A stretch of DNA of 58,309 bases from a methane-oxidizing endosymbiont of Gigantopelta aegis (GCF_016097405.1 NZ_JAEHGD010000001.1:1794110-1852418), one strand, 5' to 3'; positions 34,997 through 47,002 are shown, counted from the first letter of the stretch. Numbers and translations are program-made. Notes: generated by a model from the letters alone, not told the origin.

Positions 34997-36447
34997 GTGA
35001 AGAAATTTTAATCAATGTGACCCCGCCAGAAACCCGTGTGGCTGTGGTTGAAAACGGTGTGTTGCAAGAGCTGATCATCGAACGGATGCTGCAAAAAGGA
35101 TTGGTCGGCAATATCTATAAAGGCACTGTTTGCCGGGTTTTGCCCGGTATGCAGGCCGCTTTTGTCGATATTGGCTTGGGTAAGGCGGCTTTTCTTCATT
35201 TGTCCGATTTCAGCACCAAGGAGCTGGAAGCCCGGGGCTCGGATAACATTGAGCATTATCTGAGAGAAGGGCAGACGATTTTAGTGCAAGTCACCAAAGA
35301 CCCGTTAGGCAGCAAGGGTGCCCGGCTGACTACAGAGATTTCCATTCCGTCGCGCTATCAGGTTTATATGCCTTATGCGAAAACCTGTGGTGTATCGCAA
35401 CGTATAGAATGTGAAACAGAGCGGGCACGACTCAGAGCCTGTATCGAGGCCTATCAACAAAAAAATGACACCGGCGGCTTTATTGCTCGAACCGCTGCTG
35501 AATGTGTGGAAGAGGCTGTTTTGATCTCTGACATGACATTTTTGCTCAAATTGTGGGAAGCGATACAGGAAAAAGCACGCAAAGCGCCAGGTAAAACCCT
35601 GATTCACGAAGACTTGCCGCTCAGTATTCGCACCTTGCGCGATTTGTATAAGGAAGGTCTTGAAAAGGTGCGCGTCGATTCAAGAGAAACCTATCATAAA
35701 CTGATTGAGTTTTCCGAAGTGTTTGTGCCTGAGGTTGTGCCGGTAATTGAGCATTATTCGGGTGAACGGCCATTGTTTGATATTTACAATATCGAAGATG
35801 AGATCGCCAAGGCCTTAGAGCGGCGCGTGCAACTGAAATCAGGTGGGCATTTAGTGTTCGATCAAACCGAGGCGATGACCACGATCGATGTCAATACCGG
35901 TGGCTATGTCGGCGGCCGCAATCTGGAAGAAACCATTTACAAGACTAACCTGGAAGCGGCGCAGACTATCAGCCGACAACTTAGATTGCGCAATCTGGGC
36001 GGAATTATCATTATCGATTTTATCGATATGAAAAGTGAGGAGCATAAAAAACAGGTGCTGGATGCATTGCAGCGCCATCTCGATAAAGATCATGCCAAAA
36101 CCAAAATCACCGAAGTTTCGGTTCTGGGTCTGGTTGAGATGACGCGCAAACGTACTCGGGAAAGCCTGGAGCATATTTTATGCGAAACCTGTCCGGCCTG
36201 TTCCGGGCGGGGCGTATTGAAAACAGCAGAAACCATTTGTCTGGAGATTTTTCGCGAGATTATTCGTGAAGTACGACAGTACAAGGTCAAGAAAATTCTG
36301 GTTCTGGCTTCGAATGAAGTGGTCGAGATGTTGTTAGATGAAGAAGCGGATATGTTGGCTGAGCTGGAAGTGTTTTTGGGAATTTCGATAAAATTTCGTG
36401 CCGAAACGGAATATAACCAGGAGCAATACGATGTTGTTCTGCTTTAG
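34993..36447 (+). CDS. rng: Ribonuclease G
   Basis: Endoribonuclease of 484 residues that matures the 16S rRNA 5' end. An S1-like domain is at the N-terminus (LVGNIYKGTVCRVLPGMQAAFVDIG), followed by the DNase I-like catalytic block TTIDVNTGGYVGGRNLEET and GGIIIIDFIDM with the metal-binding Asp residues. The zinc-link CETCPACSGRG comes before the C-terminal domain. It lacks the long C-terminal scaffold of RNase E. It overlaps maf by 4 bases. Confidence 0.95.
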   Translation: MSEEILINVTPPETRVAVVENGVLQELIIERMLQKGLVGNIYKGTVCRVLPGMQAAFVDIGLGKAAFLHLSDFSTKELEARGSDNIEHYLREGQTILVQVTKDPLGSKGARLTTEISIPSRYQVYMPYAKTCGVSQRIECETERARLRACIEAYQQKNDTGGFIARTAAECVEEAVLISDMTFLLKLWEAIQEKARKAPGKTLIHEDLPLSIRTLRDLYKEGLEKVRVDSRETYHKLIEFSEVFVPEVVPVIEHYSGERPLFDIYNIEDEIAKALERRVQLKSGGHLVFDQTEAMTTIDVNTGGYVGGRNLEETIYKTNLEAAQTISRQLRLRNLGGIIIIDFIDMKSEEHKKQVLDALQRHLDKDHAKTKITEVSVLGLVEMTRKRTRESLEHILCETCPACSGRGVLKTAETICLEIFREIIREVRQYKVKKILVLASNEVVEMLLDEEADMLAELEVFLGISIKFRAETEYNQEQYDVVLL

Positions 36448-36493
36448 CTGTTGTTCATTATCGATTCAGTTATTCTGACCACCTGTTTGCGTT

Positions 36494-39400
36494 GTGATTC
36501 ATCATATCACCCGGGCGACCCGGCACTTGATTTTCTGGTCATTATTGATACTGGCTTTAGGCTCTATCGGCATTCGCCTGGGATTATTGGCTGTTGAACA
36601 CTATAAAACCGAATTAGAGCAAAAAATTGCCGAGTTTGGCGGCGTGAAGGTCAAAATTGGTTCGCTCAGAGGCGGTGTACAAGGCATTAACCCCGAGATT
36701 ATTTTACGCAATATTTCGATATTATCGCAGGATGAAGAAGGCCAGTCTGCAATACAGCTTAAACAGATTAGAGTGGGGGTGAATGTTTTTCAATTCATTC
36801 AGAGTCGGGATGTGTTGGCGTCGACCTGGATTACGTTGGTAGGCACTCGAGTCACTGTTATACGTGATAAACAGGGCAATATTTCGATTAAAGGCCTGGC
36901 TGTCAGTGAGGATGCGATTCCAGCCTGGATGCTCAGTTTCAGACACTATGAAATTCTCGATACGGAAGTGATTTGGCGAGATCAGCAGCATCCGCCGCAA
37001 TCTTTCAAGGATGTGGATTTCTTATTAAAAAGCGATGAAACTCGGCGCGACTATGATATTCATGCTGTGGCTTTATTACCACCTCCCTATCACGGCTCTT
37101 TGCGCTTGTCTGCACGCTTGCAAGGTGATCTTTTTGCGGCTAACGTAGCGGCCGGCGATGTTTATATCGAAGGCAAAAATGTTGCCTTACCCGAAGCATT
37201 GTCGCAATCTCTCATAGAGGATGCCGCGCTGACCAGCGAGGCGGCTGATTTTAAAATCTGGCTACAATGGCAAGATCGCAGATTACATGCCTTGGCAGGG
37301 CAATGGACGGGCGGTGAATTTAAGCTGCAACAGGGGCAGACTGAACAGGTTTTTGATGACGTATCCGTGCTGTTTTCCTGGCAACGGCAACAGCAAGGTA
37401 GTCGGTTGGATGTCGTGGATTTACAGCTGCAAAAGGACGATAAGGTGATTCCTGCAATGCGGTTTAGTGTCGTCTTCCGGGAAAACTCTGTCGCGGGCGT
37501 CATCAGTACGCTGGATCTGACTTCGCTAAGGTTTTTTACGCCATTTATGCCGGCGGATTGGCTCAGTGCTTATTCACTGACGAAATGGCGGCAGGCAGGT
37601 CTATTGCAGAATACAGCGTTCTATGCCGATTACACGGATAATACTTATGCCTTATCCGGTCAATTTGAACACTTAAGTCTGGATTTGTCGCCAAACTATC
37701 CTTCGTTTTCAGGGCTTTCTGGCACTATTCAGGGTGATAACGATGAAGGTATGCTCAAGTTAGACAGTGAGGCGGGTAGTGTTACCTTTCCTGATTTATT
37801 CAGGGATCCCTTGCAATTTAAGCAAATTCAAGGCGAGTTATCCTGGAAGCAGAGTGAACAGAGCTGGTTTCTTCAAAGTCATCAATTACGTTTGAAAACG
37901 AAGGAACTGGATGCGGTGGCGGCCTTGAGTCTGCGAGTACCTAAAAAAGCGCAGAACGCTATCGAAATGGATATGCGGCTTGGCTTTGACAGTTATCAAC
38001 GGGTACAAAATATCGGTCGCTATTTACCAACTGGCATCATGAATAAGGATCTGGTGTACTGGTTGGATAATGCCGCCATTTCCGGCGTGATCAAAAATGG
38101 ACGGATGCGCTTGCAGGGGCCCTTGGATCAGTTTCCATTTCAGCACGGACACGGTAAGTTTGAAGTCTTGTTTGATCTGAATGATGGTGTATTGCAATAT
38201 TCTCCCGTTTGGCCGCGCTTGAGTCAGCTGAATGCGCGTGTACATTTTCTGGCCAATACATTACAAATTGATATCGATCATGCGCACTCGAAGAAACTGA
38301 GCAGTCACTTCGCTCAGGTTGTGTTGCCGGACCTTGAAAAGGGCGAGCGAGTGCAAGTCAAGGCCAAGGTTGATGGAAAAGTGGATGATTTTCTGCATTT
38401 TTTACAACAAACACCTTTGCACGGAACAATCGATAATGTCATTGATGCAATGCAGGCCAAAGAAAAGACCCAAGTAGCGTTTAATTTGGATATTCCTCTG
38501 CTTGAAACAGCAAAAAATTTCCATATAGCAGGACATTTTCATCTTAATCAGGCATCTTTGCAGCTTAAGTCATTAGCACTTCCCATTGAAAATATTCACG
38601 GCACCGTGACGTTTACCGAACGGGGCTTGTTCAGTGATCAGATAAAAGGGACGTTGGCACGCTTGCCCTTACAAGCCGATATTTCTTCTGATGCACAGGC
38701 GGTACGGATTCGTAGTCGGGGGAAAATGAAGACAGCCGTCCTTTATCAATTATTCCCTGCACTAAAAAACGATACCATCTCGGGTGTGTTTAATTATAAA
38801 GCGATTGTAACCCTGCCAGATCAGGCGACTTCGCCGATAAACATTGATGTTTATAGCAATCTGAAAGGTGTTGCGTTACCTTTACCCGCACAATTGGGCA
38901 AAACTCGCCAGGATGTAAAAAAGCTGGCGCTCAATATCAAGCTGAAAAAAAATCAGAACAAAAAGATTTACTTAAATTATGCCGATTTATTCAAAGCTGC
39001 GTTAGTTCTGGAAGGAGAAGCCTCTCACTTGAAAATGGCGCATGTCTTGATTGGCAAAGGCAAGGCGCGCTTTTTAGCTGTACCGGGGATATATGTCGAT
39101 ATGCGCCTGCAGCAGCTGCATGTTGAACAATGGCTGGCCGCATTGACGGCTGTGTTGAAAGGTAAGAATAACGCGACTGACGTTCGCCGTATCAATTTGG
39201 CGATTGATCAGGTCTGGTGGGAAAAACGGCCGTTGGGGCCGCTTAAATTACAATTAAATCCCGGAAAACAATTTTGGCAGGGAGAGCTCGATTGTCAGAT
39301 TGCACGTGGCGAATTATTGATTTCTGTTCGGCAAAATATCGATAAAATCACCTTGCAACTGGATGAGCTGAATCTGGATGCGTTGCTGGCATCCTATTCT

Positions 39401-40279
39401 GACGAGGGTGGCGCGATTGATTCTGACCCCGGGTCAATGCCATTGTTTGATATTTATGCCAAAAAACTGATTGTGAATGGGCGCGACCAGGGTATGTTGT
39501 TGATTGAAACGGCACGGCAAGATGAGGCGATTGCATTTAAGAGAATAAGCCTGGTGGGTGAATATGGCGCAGTGGATATGACAGGACACTGGCGTAACAC
39601 ACCCGTAGGCGTTAAAACCGAATTGACGGGCAAATTACATAGTCAGGACTTTTCAATGTTTTTGGATCGACTGGGGTTTGCTAATGACTTACGGGATACC
39701 TCCGCCATGCTCGATTTCTCATTGGATTGGGTGGGGGCGCCCTATCAAGTCGCGTTGGAAATACTTGAAGGCAATGTGGAATTTAAATTACACGGCGGAC
39801 GCATTGCCAGTATCGAGCCCGGTGTAGGGCGTTTGCTTGGGCTCATCGCCATTCAACAATGGGTGAAACGCTTCAGTCTGGATTTTACCGACATTTATCA
39901 AAAAGGACTGGCCTATAACCAAATCAGCGGTCGTTTTGAGTTGACTGCAGGAATAGCCCGAACGCAGAATTTGCTGATCGATGCGATTGCGGCGCGCATC
40001 AAAGTTGCAGGATTGCTCAATCTGGCACAAAAGACGATCAATGCCCATGTTTGGGTTGTCCCTAAAAGTTCTGCCGCCGTGCCTATTGCTGGTACAATTA
40101 TCAGCGGTATTGCCTCAGCCTTAACACGGGCTATCGACGAGGATTATAAAGAAGGGTATTTCTTCGGTTCTGAATATAAAGTCACGGGGAAATGGTCGGA
40201 TGCCAAAGTGACGCCGTTACATGAAAATGACGGGGTTATTCGAAAATTTTGGCAAAATCTGACGGTTTCACCCAAATAA
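36494..40279 (+). CDS. yhdP: YhdP-type AsmA-like lipid transport protein
   Basis: Very large envelope protein of 1261 residues (E. coli YhdP has 1266), one of the AsmA-like proteins that move phospholipids between membranes. One N-terminal helix (FWSLLILALGSIGIRLGLLA) anchors a long periplasmic chain of repeated beta-groove segments, and the AsmA-like C-terminus appears at ~1110-1245 (FSLDFTDIYQKGLAYNQISGR; SSAAVPIAGTIISGIAS). The start is GTG 36494, 46 bp after rng, the usual neighbour. Confidence 0.92.
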   Translation: MIHHITRATRHLIFWSLLILALGSIGIRLGLLAVEHYKTELEQKIAEFGGVKVKIGSLRGGVQGINPEIILRNISILSQDEEGQSAIQLKQIRVGVNVFQFIQSRDVLASTWITLVGTRVTVIRDKQGNISIKGLAVSEDAIPAWMLSFRHYEILDTEVIWRDQQHPPQSFKDVDFLLKSDETRRDYDIHAVALLPPPYHGSLRLSARLQGDLFAANVAAGDVYIEGKNVALPEALSQSLIEDAALTSEAADFKIWLQWQDRRLHALAGQWTGGEFKLQQGQTEQVFDDVSVLFSWQRQQQGSRLDVVDLQLQKDDKVIPAMRFSVVFRENSVAGVISTLDLTSLRFFTPFMPADWLSAYSLTKWRQAGLLQNTAFYADYTDNTYALSGQFEHLSLDLSPNYPSFSGLSGTIQGDNDEGMLKLDSEAGSVTFPDLFRDPLQFKQIQGELSWKQSEQSWFLQSHQLRLKTKELDAVAALSLRVPKKAQNAIEMDMRLGFDSYQRVQNIGRYLPTGIMNKDLVYWLDNAAISGVIKNGRMRLQGPLDQFPFQHGHGKFEVLFDLNDGVLQYSPVWPRLSQLNARVHFLANTLQIDIDHAHSKKLSSHFAQVVLPDLEKGERVQVKAKVDGKVDDFLHFLQQTPLHGTIDNVIDAMQAKEKTQVAFNLDIPLLETAKNFHIAGHFHLNQASLQLKSLALPIENIHGTVTFTERGLFSDQIKGTLARLPLQADISSDAQAVRIRSRGKMKTAVLYQLFPALKNDTISGVFNYKAIVTLPDQATSPINIDVYSNLKGVALPLPAQLGKTRQDVKKLALNIKLKKNQNKKIYLNYADLFKAALVLEGEASHLKMAHVLIGKGKARFLAVPGIYVDMRLQQLHVEQWLAALTAVLKGKNNATDVRRINLAIDQVWWEKRPLGPLKLQLNPGKQFWQGELDCQIARGELLISVRQNIDKITLQLDELNLDALLASYSDEGGAIDSDPGSMPLFDIYAKKLIVNGRDQGMLLIETARQDEAIAFKRISLVGEYGAVDMTGHWRNTPVGVKTELTGKLHSQDFSMFLDRLGFANDLRDTSAMLDFSLDWVGAPYQVALEILEGNVEFKLHGGRIASIEPGVGRLLGLIAIQQWVKRFSLDFTDIYQKGLAYNQISGRFELTAGIARTQNLLIDAIAARIKVAGLLNLAQKTINAHVWVVPKSSAAVPIAGTIISGIASALTRAIDEDYKEGYFFGSEYKVTGKWSDAKVTPLHENDGVIRKFWQNLTVSPK

Positions 40280-40301
40280 ACTGTTAAACAAGAGACAAAA
40301 A

Positions 40302-41126
40302 ATGACAATATGTGCCGCCATACAAATGGCATCGAGCCCCAATGTGAGCGCCAACTTGCTGAGTGCCGGGCAATTGATTGCAGAAGCCGCCGACGCTGGG
40401 GCAAAGCTCATTGTTCTACCTGAAAATTTTGCCATTATGGGCGAGCATGAGCAGGATAAAGTCAAGGTCAGGGAAGTCGAGGGCGAAGGGCCGATTCAGG
40501 ACTTTTTGTCCAATACCGCTAAAAAATATGGCGTCTGGCTGGTGGGAGGAACGATTCCATTGGTTGCCAATGCCGATAATAAGGTCCGCGCCGCCTGTCT
40601 GGTCTATAACGACCAGGGTGAGCAAGTAGCCCGTTATGACAAGATTCATTTATTTGATGTCAATGTACCGGGAACAGATGAAGTTTATAAGGAATCGGAT
40701 TCTATCGAAGCCGGCAATTATATCGGCATGGTGGATACGCCTTATGGCAAACTGGGTATTGCCGTATGTTATGATTTGCGTTTCCCCGAATTTTTCAGAA
40801 CAGCGGCAACTGAGGGCGTTGAGATTTTGGCAGTGCCTGCTGCCTTTACGGCCGAAACAGGTGCTGCGCATTGGGAAGTATTATTGCGCGCTAGGGCGAT
40901 TGAAAATCAATGTTATGTGATTGCATCCAATCAGGGTGGATTTCATATCAATGGCCGGAAAACCTTTGGCCACAGTATGATTATCGACCCATGGGGCGTT
41001 ATTCTTGACTGTTATAAAACCGGCACCGGTTTTGTGCGTGCTGATATTGACCTGGAAAAGTTGGAAAAAATGCGCCAGTCCTTTCCGGTTTTACAGCATC
41101 GACGCTATTTTATTGCCAATGAATAA
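40302..41126 (+). CDS. Carbon-nitrogen hydrolase (Nit1/deaminated glutathione amidase-like)
   Basis: Nitrilase-superfamily amidase of 274 residues. The catalytic triad is visible: Glu in LIVLPENFA, Lys in YDKIHLFDV and Cys in GIAVCYDLRFPEFFR. The pattern follows Nit/YbeM enzymes that hydrolyse deaminated glutathione, a metabolite-repair reaction. It sits between yhdP and the tldD group, a conserved position in gammaproteobacteria. Its end overlaps the next lipoprotein gene by 8 bases. Confidence 0.92.
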   Translation: MTICAAIQMASSPNVSANLLSAGQLIAEAADAGAKLIVLPENFAIMGEHEQDKVKVREVEGEGPIQDFLSNTAKKYGVWLVGGTIPLVANADNKVRAACLVYNDQGEQVARYDKIHLFDVNVPGTDEVYKESDSIEAGNYIGMVDTPYGKLGIAVCYDLRFPEFFRTAATEGVEILAVPAAFTAETGAAHWEVLLRARAIENQCYVIASNQGGFHINGRKTFGHSMIIDPWGVILDCYKTGTGFVRADIDLEKLEKMRQSFPVLQHRRYFIANE

Positions 41127-41694
41127 AGTACTGCTCTGTTTAATGATAGCCGGCGTGACAGGGGGGTGTGCGGCTAAGTCACCTTATCGTGATACTTCCG
41201 AGTTGGAAATGCCGCCAGTTATTGAAGCGCAGGAAATGCCTTTTTCCAAGCCATCGTCTGTTGTCGAGAAAAAACCAGCACAGAAGTCCTTCGTTGCGCT
41301 TGATGACAGTCAGTCGCCGCCGGTTGTCATGATTGAAAAATTATTGGACAGAAGCTGGGAGCTGGTGGGGCAGGCCTTAAACGATAAAAAGATTGAAATT
41401 GTCGATAAAAACCGTGAAGCTTGGATTTATCGGGTCAAGTACGATGCCAGTCAGGATAGTGGCAAATATTTTGGAAATGTTCATTTTCTCTGGTTTGAAG
41501 ACGACTATGGCGAAGCGGAATATGAGATTAAATTAAACTGGAACGGTACCGAAACAGAAGTCCATGTTCGTTTGCTAGAACAGGCCGAAACGAATGATGA
41601 GGATGAAGATCTGGCAGATGGCTCAGAAAAACTGGCGCAAACGATTTATCAGGCGGTCAAGGCGATCGTCAATCCGGAGGAAAAGGAACAATGA
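41119..41694 (+). CDS. BamC/NlpB-like lipoprotein
   Basis: Lipoprotein of 191 residues with lipobox VTGGC (Cys17) and a disordered stretch ([20 protein letters not shown]). The folded domain resembles the helix-grip of Bam[50 protein letters not shown] and [14 protein letters not shown]. It is shorter than E. coli BamC (344), with a single grip domain. ATG 41119 fits the signal peptide; longer frames enter the nitrilase gene. It overlaps tldD by 4 bases. Confidence 0.72.
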   Translation: MNKVLLCLMIAGVTGGCAAKSPYRDTSELEMPPVIEAQEMPFSKPSSVVEKKPAQKSFVALDDSQSPPVVMIEKLLDRSWELVGQALNDKKIEIVDKNREAWIYRVKYDASQDSGKYFGNVHFLWFEDDYGEAEYEIKLNWNGTETEVHVRLLEQAETNDEDEDLADGSEKLAQTIYQAVKAIVNPEEKEQ

Positions 41695-43133
41695 GTGTAT
41701 TGGAGCAAGTTTCTCAATCTTTGTTATACCCCCAAGGGTTGCAGCATCGTGATATTGAACAGGTGATGAATCACTTGCTCAGCGTGCCGGCGGATCTGGC
41801 GGATATTTATTTCCAGAGCACGCATTTTGAGTCTTGGCAGTTGGAGGACGGCATTCTCAAACAGGGCAGTCACAGTATCGAAACGGGCGCCGGAATACGT
41901 GTCGTGGCCGGCGAAAAAACCGGCTTCGCTTATAGTGACAGATTGGAATTGCCGATTTTGCTGGAAGCGGCTGCGAATGTTAAAGCCATTATTCGGCAGG
42001 GACAAAGTCGGCAAGTGAAAGTTCTGGCTAAAAACGACAGCACAAGCCTGTATGCGCCGGTCAATCCATTAACATCGATGGCGGATGATGAAAAAGTCGC
42101 CTTTTTGAAAAATATCGAACAACAAACGCGTAAGCTCGACCCGCGCATAGAAGAAGTCATGATCAGTCTGGTCGGGGTGTATGAAAATATCTTGATTGCC
42201 AGCCAGGATGGAGCGTTGACAGCCGATATTCGGCCACTGGTGCGATTTAATGTGACCGTGATTATGGCACAGGATGGACGCCGCGAATCAGGCAGCATGG
42301 GCGGTGGTGGCCGTAGTGATTATAGCTATTTTATGCAGCAGGATCGGGCCATGGCATTTGCCCGGGAGGCAGTGCGCCAAGCTCAGGTCAGCCTTGAAGC
42401 AGTCGAGGCGCCGGCCGGTACGATGACCGTCGTTCTTGGCCCTGGCTGGCCCGGCATCCTGTTGCATGAGGCTATCGGTCATGGTTTGGAAGGCGATTTC
42501 AACCGAAAAGGAACATCAGCCTTCAGTGGGAGAATCGGTGAAAAGGTTGCCTCGGATTTATGCACCGTGGTCGATGACGGCACTCTGGCCGGTCGGCGGG
42601 GTTCATTGAACATCGACGATGAAGGTGTCGCCTCTGAAAATACCGTTTTGATTGAAAACGGTATTTTAAAAGGCTATATGCAGGATAAACTGAATGCGCG
42701 GCTGATGGGCGTGGCGTCGACCGGTAATGGACGCCGCGAATCCTATGCTCATTTACCATTGCCGCGGATGACGAACACCTATATGTTGCCGGGGCCGCAT
42801 CAGGCAGATGAAATCATCGCTTCAGTCAAAAACGGTCTGTATGCGCGTAATTTTGGCGGTGGACAGGTCGATATTACCTCGGGCAAATTTGTGTTTTCCG
42901 CCAGCGAAGCCTATTTGATTGAAAACGGCAAGATTACCCGACCTGTAAAGGGCGCGACTTTAATCGGTAATGGGCCGGATGTTTTAACTCGGGTGTCTAT
43001 GGTTGGCTCCGATCTTGAGCTGGATACTGGGGTTGGCACATGTGGCAAAGAGGGGCAGAGCGTGCCGGTTGGAGTAGGGCAGCCAACGCTAAAAATTGAT
43101 AGTTTAACCGTGGGCGGGACACAGCTTGCCTGA
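41691..43133 (+). CDS. tldD: Metalloprotease TldD
   Basis: Subunit of the TldD/TldE protease, 480 residues; the pair trims modified peptides such as microcin B17 and CcdA antitoxin. The zinc site [11 protein letters not shown] (HExxxH) lies near residue 262, after [11 protein letters not shown]; other blocks are [22 protein letters not shown] and [16 protein letters not shown]. pmbA follows with an 8-base overlap. Confidence 0.95.
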   Translation: MSVLEQVSQSLLYPQGLQHRDIEQVMNHLLSVPADLADIYFQSTHFESWQLEDGILKQGSHSIETGAGIRVVAGEKTGFAYSDRLELPILLEAAANVKAIIRQGQSRQVKVLAKNDSTSLYAPVNPLTSMADDEKVAFLKNIEQQTRKLDPRIEEVMISLVGVYENILIASQDGALTADIRPLVRFNVTVIMAQDGRRESGSMGGGGRSDYSYFMQQDRAMAFAREAVRQAQVSLEAVEAPAGTMTVVLGPGWPGILLHEAIGHGLEGDFNRKGTSAFSGRIGEKVASDLCTVVDDGTLAGRRGSLNIDDEGVASENTVLIENGILKGYMQDKLNARLMGVASTGNGRRESYAHLPLPRMTNTYMLPGPHQADEIIASVKNGLYARNFGGGQVDITSGKFVFSASEAYLIENGKITRPVKGATLIGNGPDVLTRVSMVGSDLELDTGVGTCGKEGQSVPVGVGQPTLKIDSLTVGGTQLA

Positions 43134-44496
43134 GCATAATTCTATAAAGTCAAATAAAACCGTGCAAACACAAGAACAGATCGAAACATTAAAGAATATT
43201 GTTCAGGATTTGCTGAACGAAGCTAAAAAACAAGGCGCAACTGCTGCAGAAGCAGGCTTGAGTGTCGATGACGGGTTGTCGGTTACCGCACGCTTAGGCG
43301 ATGTCGAAACTGTTGAGTATCATTGTGACCAGGGCTTGGGTGTCACTGTTTATTTTGGCCAGCGTAAAGGCAGCGCCAGCAGCAATGATTTATCACCCGA
43401 ATCTTTGCGCGAAACGGTAAGTGCTGCCTGCAGTATTGCCCGCCATACCAGCGAAGACCCGTATGCGGGGTTACCGGAGCCCGAGTCATTGGCGACAGAG
43501 TTTCCCGACTTAGACTTGAGTCACCCTTGGGGACTGAGTGCCGAACAGGCGATCGGATACGCCATACAATGCGAAAATGCGGCACGCGGATTTGACCCTG
43601 CGATCAGTAATTCAGAAGGTGCCAGCATAAATAGCCATCAAGGTATTCGGGTATTTGGCAATTCCTTAGGTTTTTTGCATGGCTATCCGAGCACTCGCCA
43701 TTCCATAAGTTGTTCGGTACTGGCTGGGCAAGGTGATCAGATGCAGCGCGATTATTGGTACACGCTATCGCGTAAAGCTGAGGATTTGGAATCACCCGTA
43801 CAGGTCGGTGAGAAGGCCGCCGAGCGTACGATCAAACGTCTGGGCGCACGTCCCCTTAGCTCGCGTCAATGCCCGGTGCTATTTTCAGCCGATGTGGCAA
43901 GCAGTTTGTTTGGCTCATTAGTTGGCGCACTGAGTGGCGGTAACTTGTATCGTAAAAGCTCGTTTTTACTCGATAGCCTGGGACAGCAGATATTGCCGGA
44001 ATTTGTGCGGATTCATGAACAGCCACTATTGCCGGCCGCTTTAGGCAGTGCTAGCTATGACGCCGAAGGCGTTGCGACCTGCGCACATGATCTGGTTACA
44101 GAGGGTATTATTAAGTCCTATGTGCTCAGCAGTTATTCGGCGCGCAAATTGGGTCTTAAAACCACTGGCAATGCTGGTGGCGTGCATAATTTAATCATTG
44201 AACCGGGTGAGATGGATTACGCAGGATTGTTACAGGAAATGGGAACCGGATTGCTGGTCACAGAGTTGATGGGGCAAGGCGTCAATATGGTGACAGGTGA
44301 TTATTCCCGTGGTGCATCCGGCTTCTGGGTGGAAAATGGCGAGATTTTGTTCCCGGTGGAAGAAATCACCATTGCTGGTAATTTAAAAGAGATTTTCAAA
44401 CATATTGTCGCCATCGGCAACGATGTCGATTATCGAAGCAATATTCGGACAGGTTCTGTTCTAATTGCGCAAATGGCTATCGCAGGTGAAGCATGA
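43126..44496 (+). CDS. pmbA: TldE/PmbA protease subunit
   Basis: Partner of TldD, 456 residues, lacking the HExxxH zinc site as expected. Family blocks: [69 protein letters not shown] and [19 protein letters not shown]. The start is uncertain: TTG 43126 overlaps tldD by 8 bases, and GTG 43162 would drop 12 residues. The alignment I remember with E. coli PmbA tolerates both. Confidence 0.93.
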   Translation: MPEHNSIKSNKTVQTQEQIETLKNIVQDLLNEAKKQGATAAEAGLSVDDGLSVTARLGDVETVEYHCDQGLGVTVYFGQRKGSASSNDLSPESLRETVSAACSIARHTSEDPYAGLPEPESLATEFPDLDLSHPWGLSAEQAIGYAIQCENAARGFDPAISNSEGASINSHQGIRVFGNSLGFLHGYPSTRHSISCSVLAGQGDQMQRDYWYTLSRKAEDLESPVQVGEKAAERTIKRLGARPLSSRQCPVLFSADVASSLFGSLVGALSGGNLYRKSSFLLDSLGQQILPEFVRIHEQPLLPAALGSASYDAEGVATCAHDLVTEGIIKSYVLSSYSARKLGLKTTGNAGGVHNLIIEPGEMDYAGLLQEMGTGLLVTELMGQGVNMVTGDYSRGASGFWVENGEILFPVEEITIAGNLKEIFKHIVAIGNDVDYRSNIRTGSVLIAQMAIAGEA

Positions 44497-45083
44497 ATAT
44501 CACAACATTACGTAAAGTTTATCAATTGAAAATATCCCTAGATGGTGCAAAGCCACCGATTTGGCGTCGAGTACTGGTGCCCAGTTCGTATACGTTGGCT
44601 GATTTACACGATGTTATTCAGATCAGCATGGGCTGGTACGATTGTCATATGCATCAATTCATTATCAATGGTGAATTTTATGGTGTTCCTGAGCCGGATT
44701 TTGATTTCGATATAAAACCAGAGCAGAGCGTTCGTCTGAGTAGTGTACTAAAGCGCGAGAAAGACAAGATTCAATACGAGTATGATTTTGGCGATGGCTG
44801 GAGTCATACCATTATTTTGGAAAAAATATTGCCTTTTGATCCCAAACAAAAGCTACCTTACTGTGTCACTGGTCGCAAGGCATGCCCACCTGAAGATGTT
44901 GGTGGTATCTGGGGGTATGCAGAATTTCTGGAAGCCTGGGATGATCCAGAGCACCCCGAACATGCAAATTTCCGAGAGTGGATGGCGGAAATAGGCGATG
45001 ATTTTGATCCCAATATCTTTGATCGGGATGAAGTCAACGACATGCTGGCGCAGTGGGCGAGTCCTGGCGATGAGGATGGTTGA
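44493..45083 (+). CDS. Plasmid pRiA4b ORF-3-like protein
   Basis: Protein of 196 residues of the pRiA4b ORF-3 family: VYQLKISLDGAKPPIWRRVLV, LHDVIQISMGWYDCHMHQFII, IQYEYDFGDGWSHTIILEKI and CVTGRKACPPEDVGGIWGY. The family is widespread on plasmids and chromosomes with no established activity. It overlaps pmbA by 4 bases, so it is an accessory gene captured at the end of a housekeeping operon. It converges with the DUF1415 gene. Confidence 0.87.
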   Translation: MNITTLRKVYQLKISLDGAKPPIWRRVLVPSSYTLADLHDVIQISMGWYDCHMHQFIINGEFYGVPEPDFDFDIKPEQSVRLSSVLKREKDKIQYEYDFGDGWSHTIILEKILPFDPKQKLPYCVTGRKACPPEDVGGIWGYAEFLEAWDDPEHPEHANFREWMAEIGDDFDPNIFDRDEVNDMLAQWASPGDEDG

Positions 45084-45091
45084 CAGTTCGG

Positions 45092-45640
45092 TCAACGCTG
45101 CTGTAATTGACTAAGTAGGGCTGTAAGTGTGTCCAGCCCCATTTTTCTGAGCAGATGAATATTGTTTTCAGGGATAGATTCTGGATCAGACGGGTAGTGT
45201 TTCAGTGCTTTTTCGATGCTGGCTTCGCGAATGAGGTGCAGCATGGGGTAGGGCGAGCGGTTGGTGTAATTAGCCGGGTCATTGTCATCACTGCCTTCAA
45301 AGCAGTAATGGGGGTGAAAACTGGCGAGTTGATAGATGCCCTCGAAGCCGTGCTGATATAAGAGCTGTTCGGCCAGACTTAAAAAATCGAGAAAAGCGTC
45401 AAAGTGTGTAAAGGCTTCGGGGTAAATTAGCAGCGTGGTTTCCGTTTCCGGATGTTGATCTAGATAGCGGCATTCAGAAATCAGATTGAATAAATGATCT
45501 TCTAAGTTTTGCCCTGATAGACATTGATAGCGGATACGGTTGTTTTGAAATTCACGTTTGGCGAACGGGCAGATGTTGAGCGGAATGATAAACGATTCAA
45601 TCCACTGGCGAGTTAGGTTAATTGCTGAGTTTTGAGGCAT
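45092..45640 (-). CDS. DUF1415-family protein
   Basis: Protein of 182 residues with family-typical blocks WIESFIIPLNICPFAKREF, ETTLLIYPEAF, YQLASFHPHYCFEG and NRSPYPMLHLIREASI. The function is not established. It is convergent with the pRiA4b protein gene, 8 bases apart, so the two transcripts meet here without a clear terminator. Confidence 0.85.
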   Translation of the reverse strand: MPQNSAINLTRQWIESFIIPLNICPFAKREFQNNRIRYQCLSGQNLEDHLFNLISECRYLDQHPETETTLLIYPEAFTHFDAFLDFLSLAEQLLYQHGFEGIYQLASFHPHYCFEGSDDNDPANYTNRSPYPMLHLIREASIEKALKHYPSDPESIPENNIHLLRKMGLDTLTALLSQLQQR

Positions 45641-45685
45641 CTGTTAAGGCAGGGCAACACGTTGCAAAGGTATTGCCCTTCGTAT

Positions 45686-46153
45686 TTAAGTGTGACTAAT
45701 GCCTTCGGCGATGCGTTTTTCACGCGCTTCTTTGGCATGTTCTAGTTTGGAAAAAACGCGCAAAATATCGGTGGCAGACAGGATGCCGACTAGTTTGCCA
45801 TTATCTAGGACGGGTAAGGCACCGATTTTATGATCAGCCATAAGGCCGGCGGCTTCCGATGCGGGTGTGTCTGGCGCGACGGTAATGACGCCACGACGCA
45901 TGATATTCATGACTTTTTTAGGTACGACATGTAGCTCGTGGCTTTTCGGGCCGCCTTCAATCGCATTCGAGTTGCTTTTAGGGCCTAGGGCTTTGTATAG
46001 GTCTCGGTCCGAAACAATGCCGACAAGTTTACCTTTTTCCAAAACCGGTAAATGGCGAACTTTTTCATAATGGACCAGGAAAAAGACCCGGTCGATCATG
46101 TCATGGGGTTCGACAGTAAAAACCTTGGCGGTCATTAATTCTTCAACACGCAT
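45686..46153 (-). CDS. CBS-domain protein
   Basis: Protein of 155 residues made of two CBS motifs (MTAKVFTVEPHDMIDRVFFL; VLEKGKLVGIVSDRDLYKAL, and MNIMRRGVITVAPDTPASEA; VLDNGKLVGILSATDILRVF). Pairs of CBS motifs bind adenosine nucleotides and act as energy or ligand sensors. No effector domain is attached, so its partner is unknown. It is divergent from adk. Confidence 0.9.
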   Translation of the reverse strand: MRVEELMTAKVFTVEPHDMIDRVFFLVHYEKVRHLPVLEKGKLVGIVSDRDLYKALGPKSNSNAIEGGPKSHELHVVPKKVMNIMRRGVITVAPDTPASEAAGLMADHKIGALPVLDNGKLVGILSATDILRVFSKLEHAKEAREKRIAEGISHT

Positions 46154-46193
46154 TGATAACTCCCTCTGATTTAAATGGATAAAGCATAAGTAA

Positions 46194-46988
<795 letters not shown>

Positions 46989-47002
46989 AGTGGAAAATTA
47001 AA

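Noticed and set aside
45641-45685. Hairpin AGGGCAA...TTGCCCT between the DUF1415 and CBS genes
   Set aside because: Only seven pairs with a long loop and no T run, so not called a terminator.
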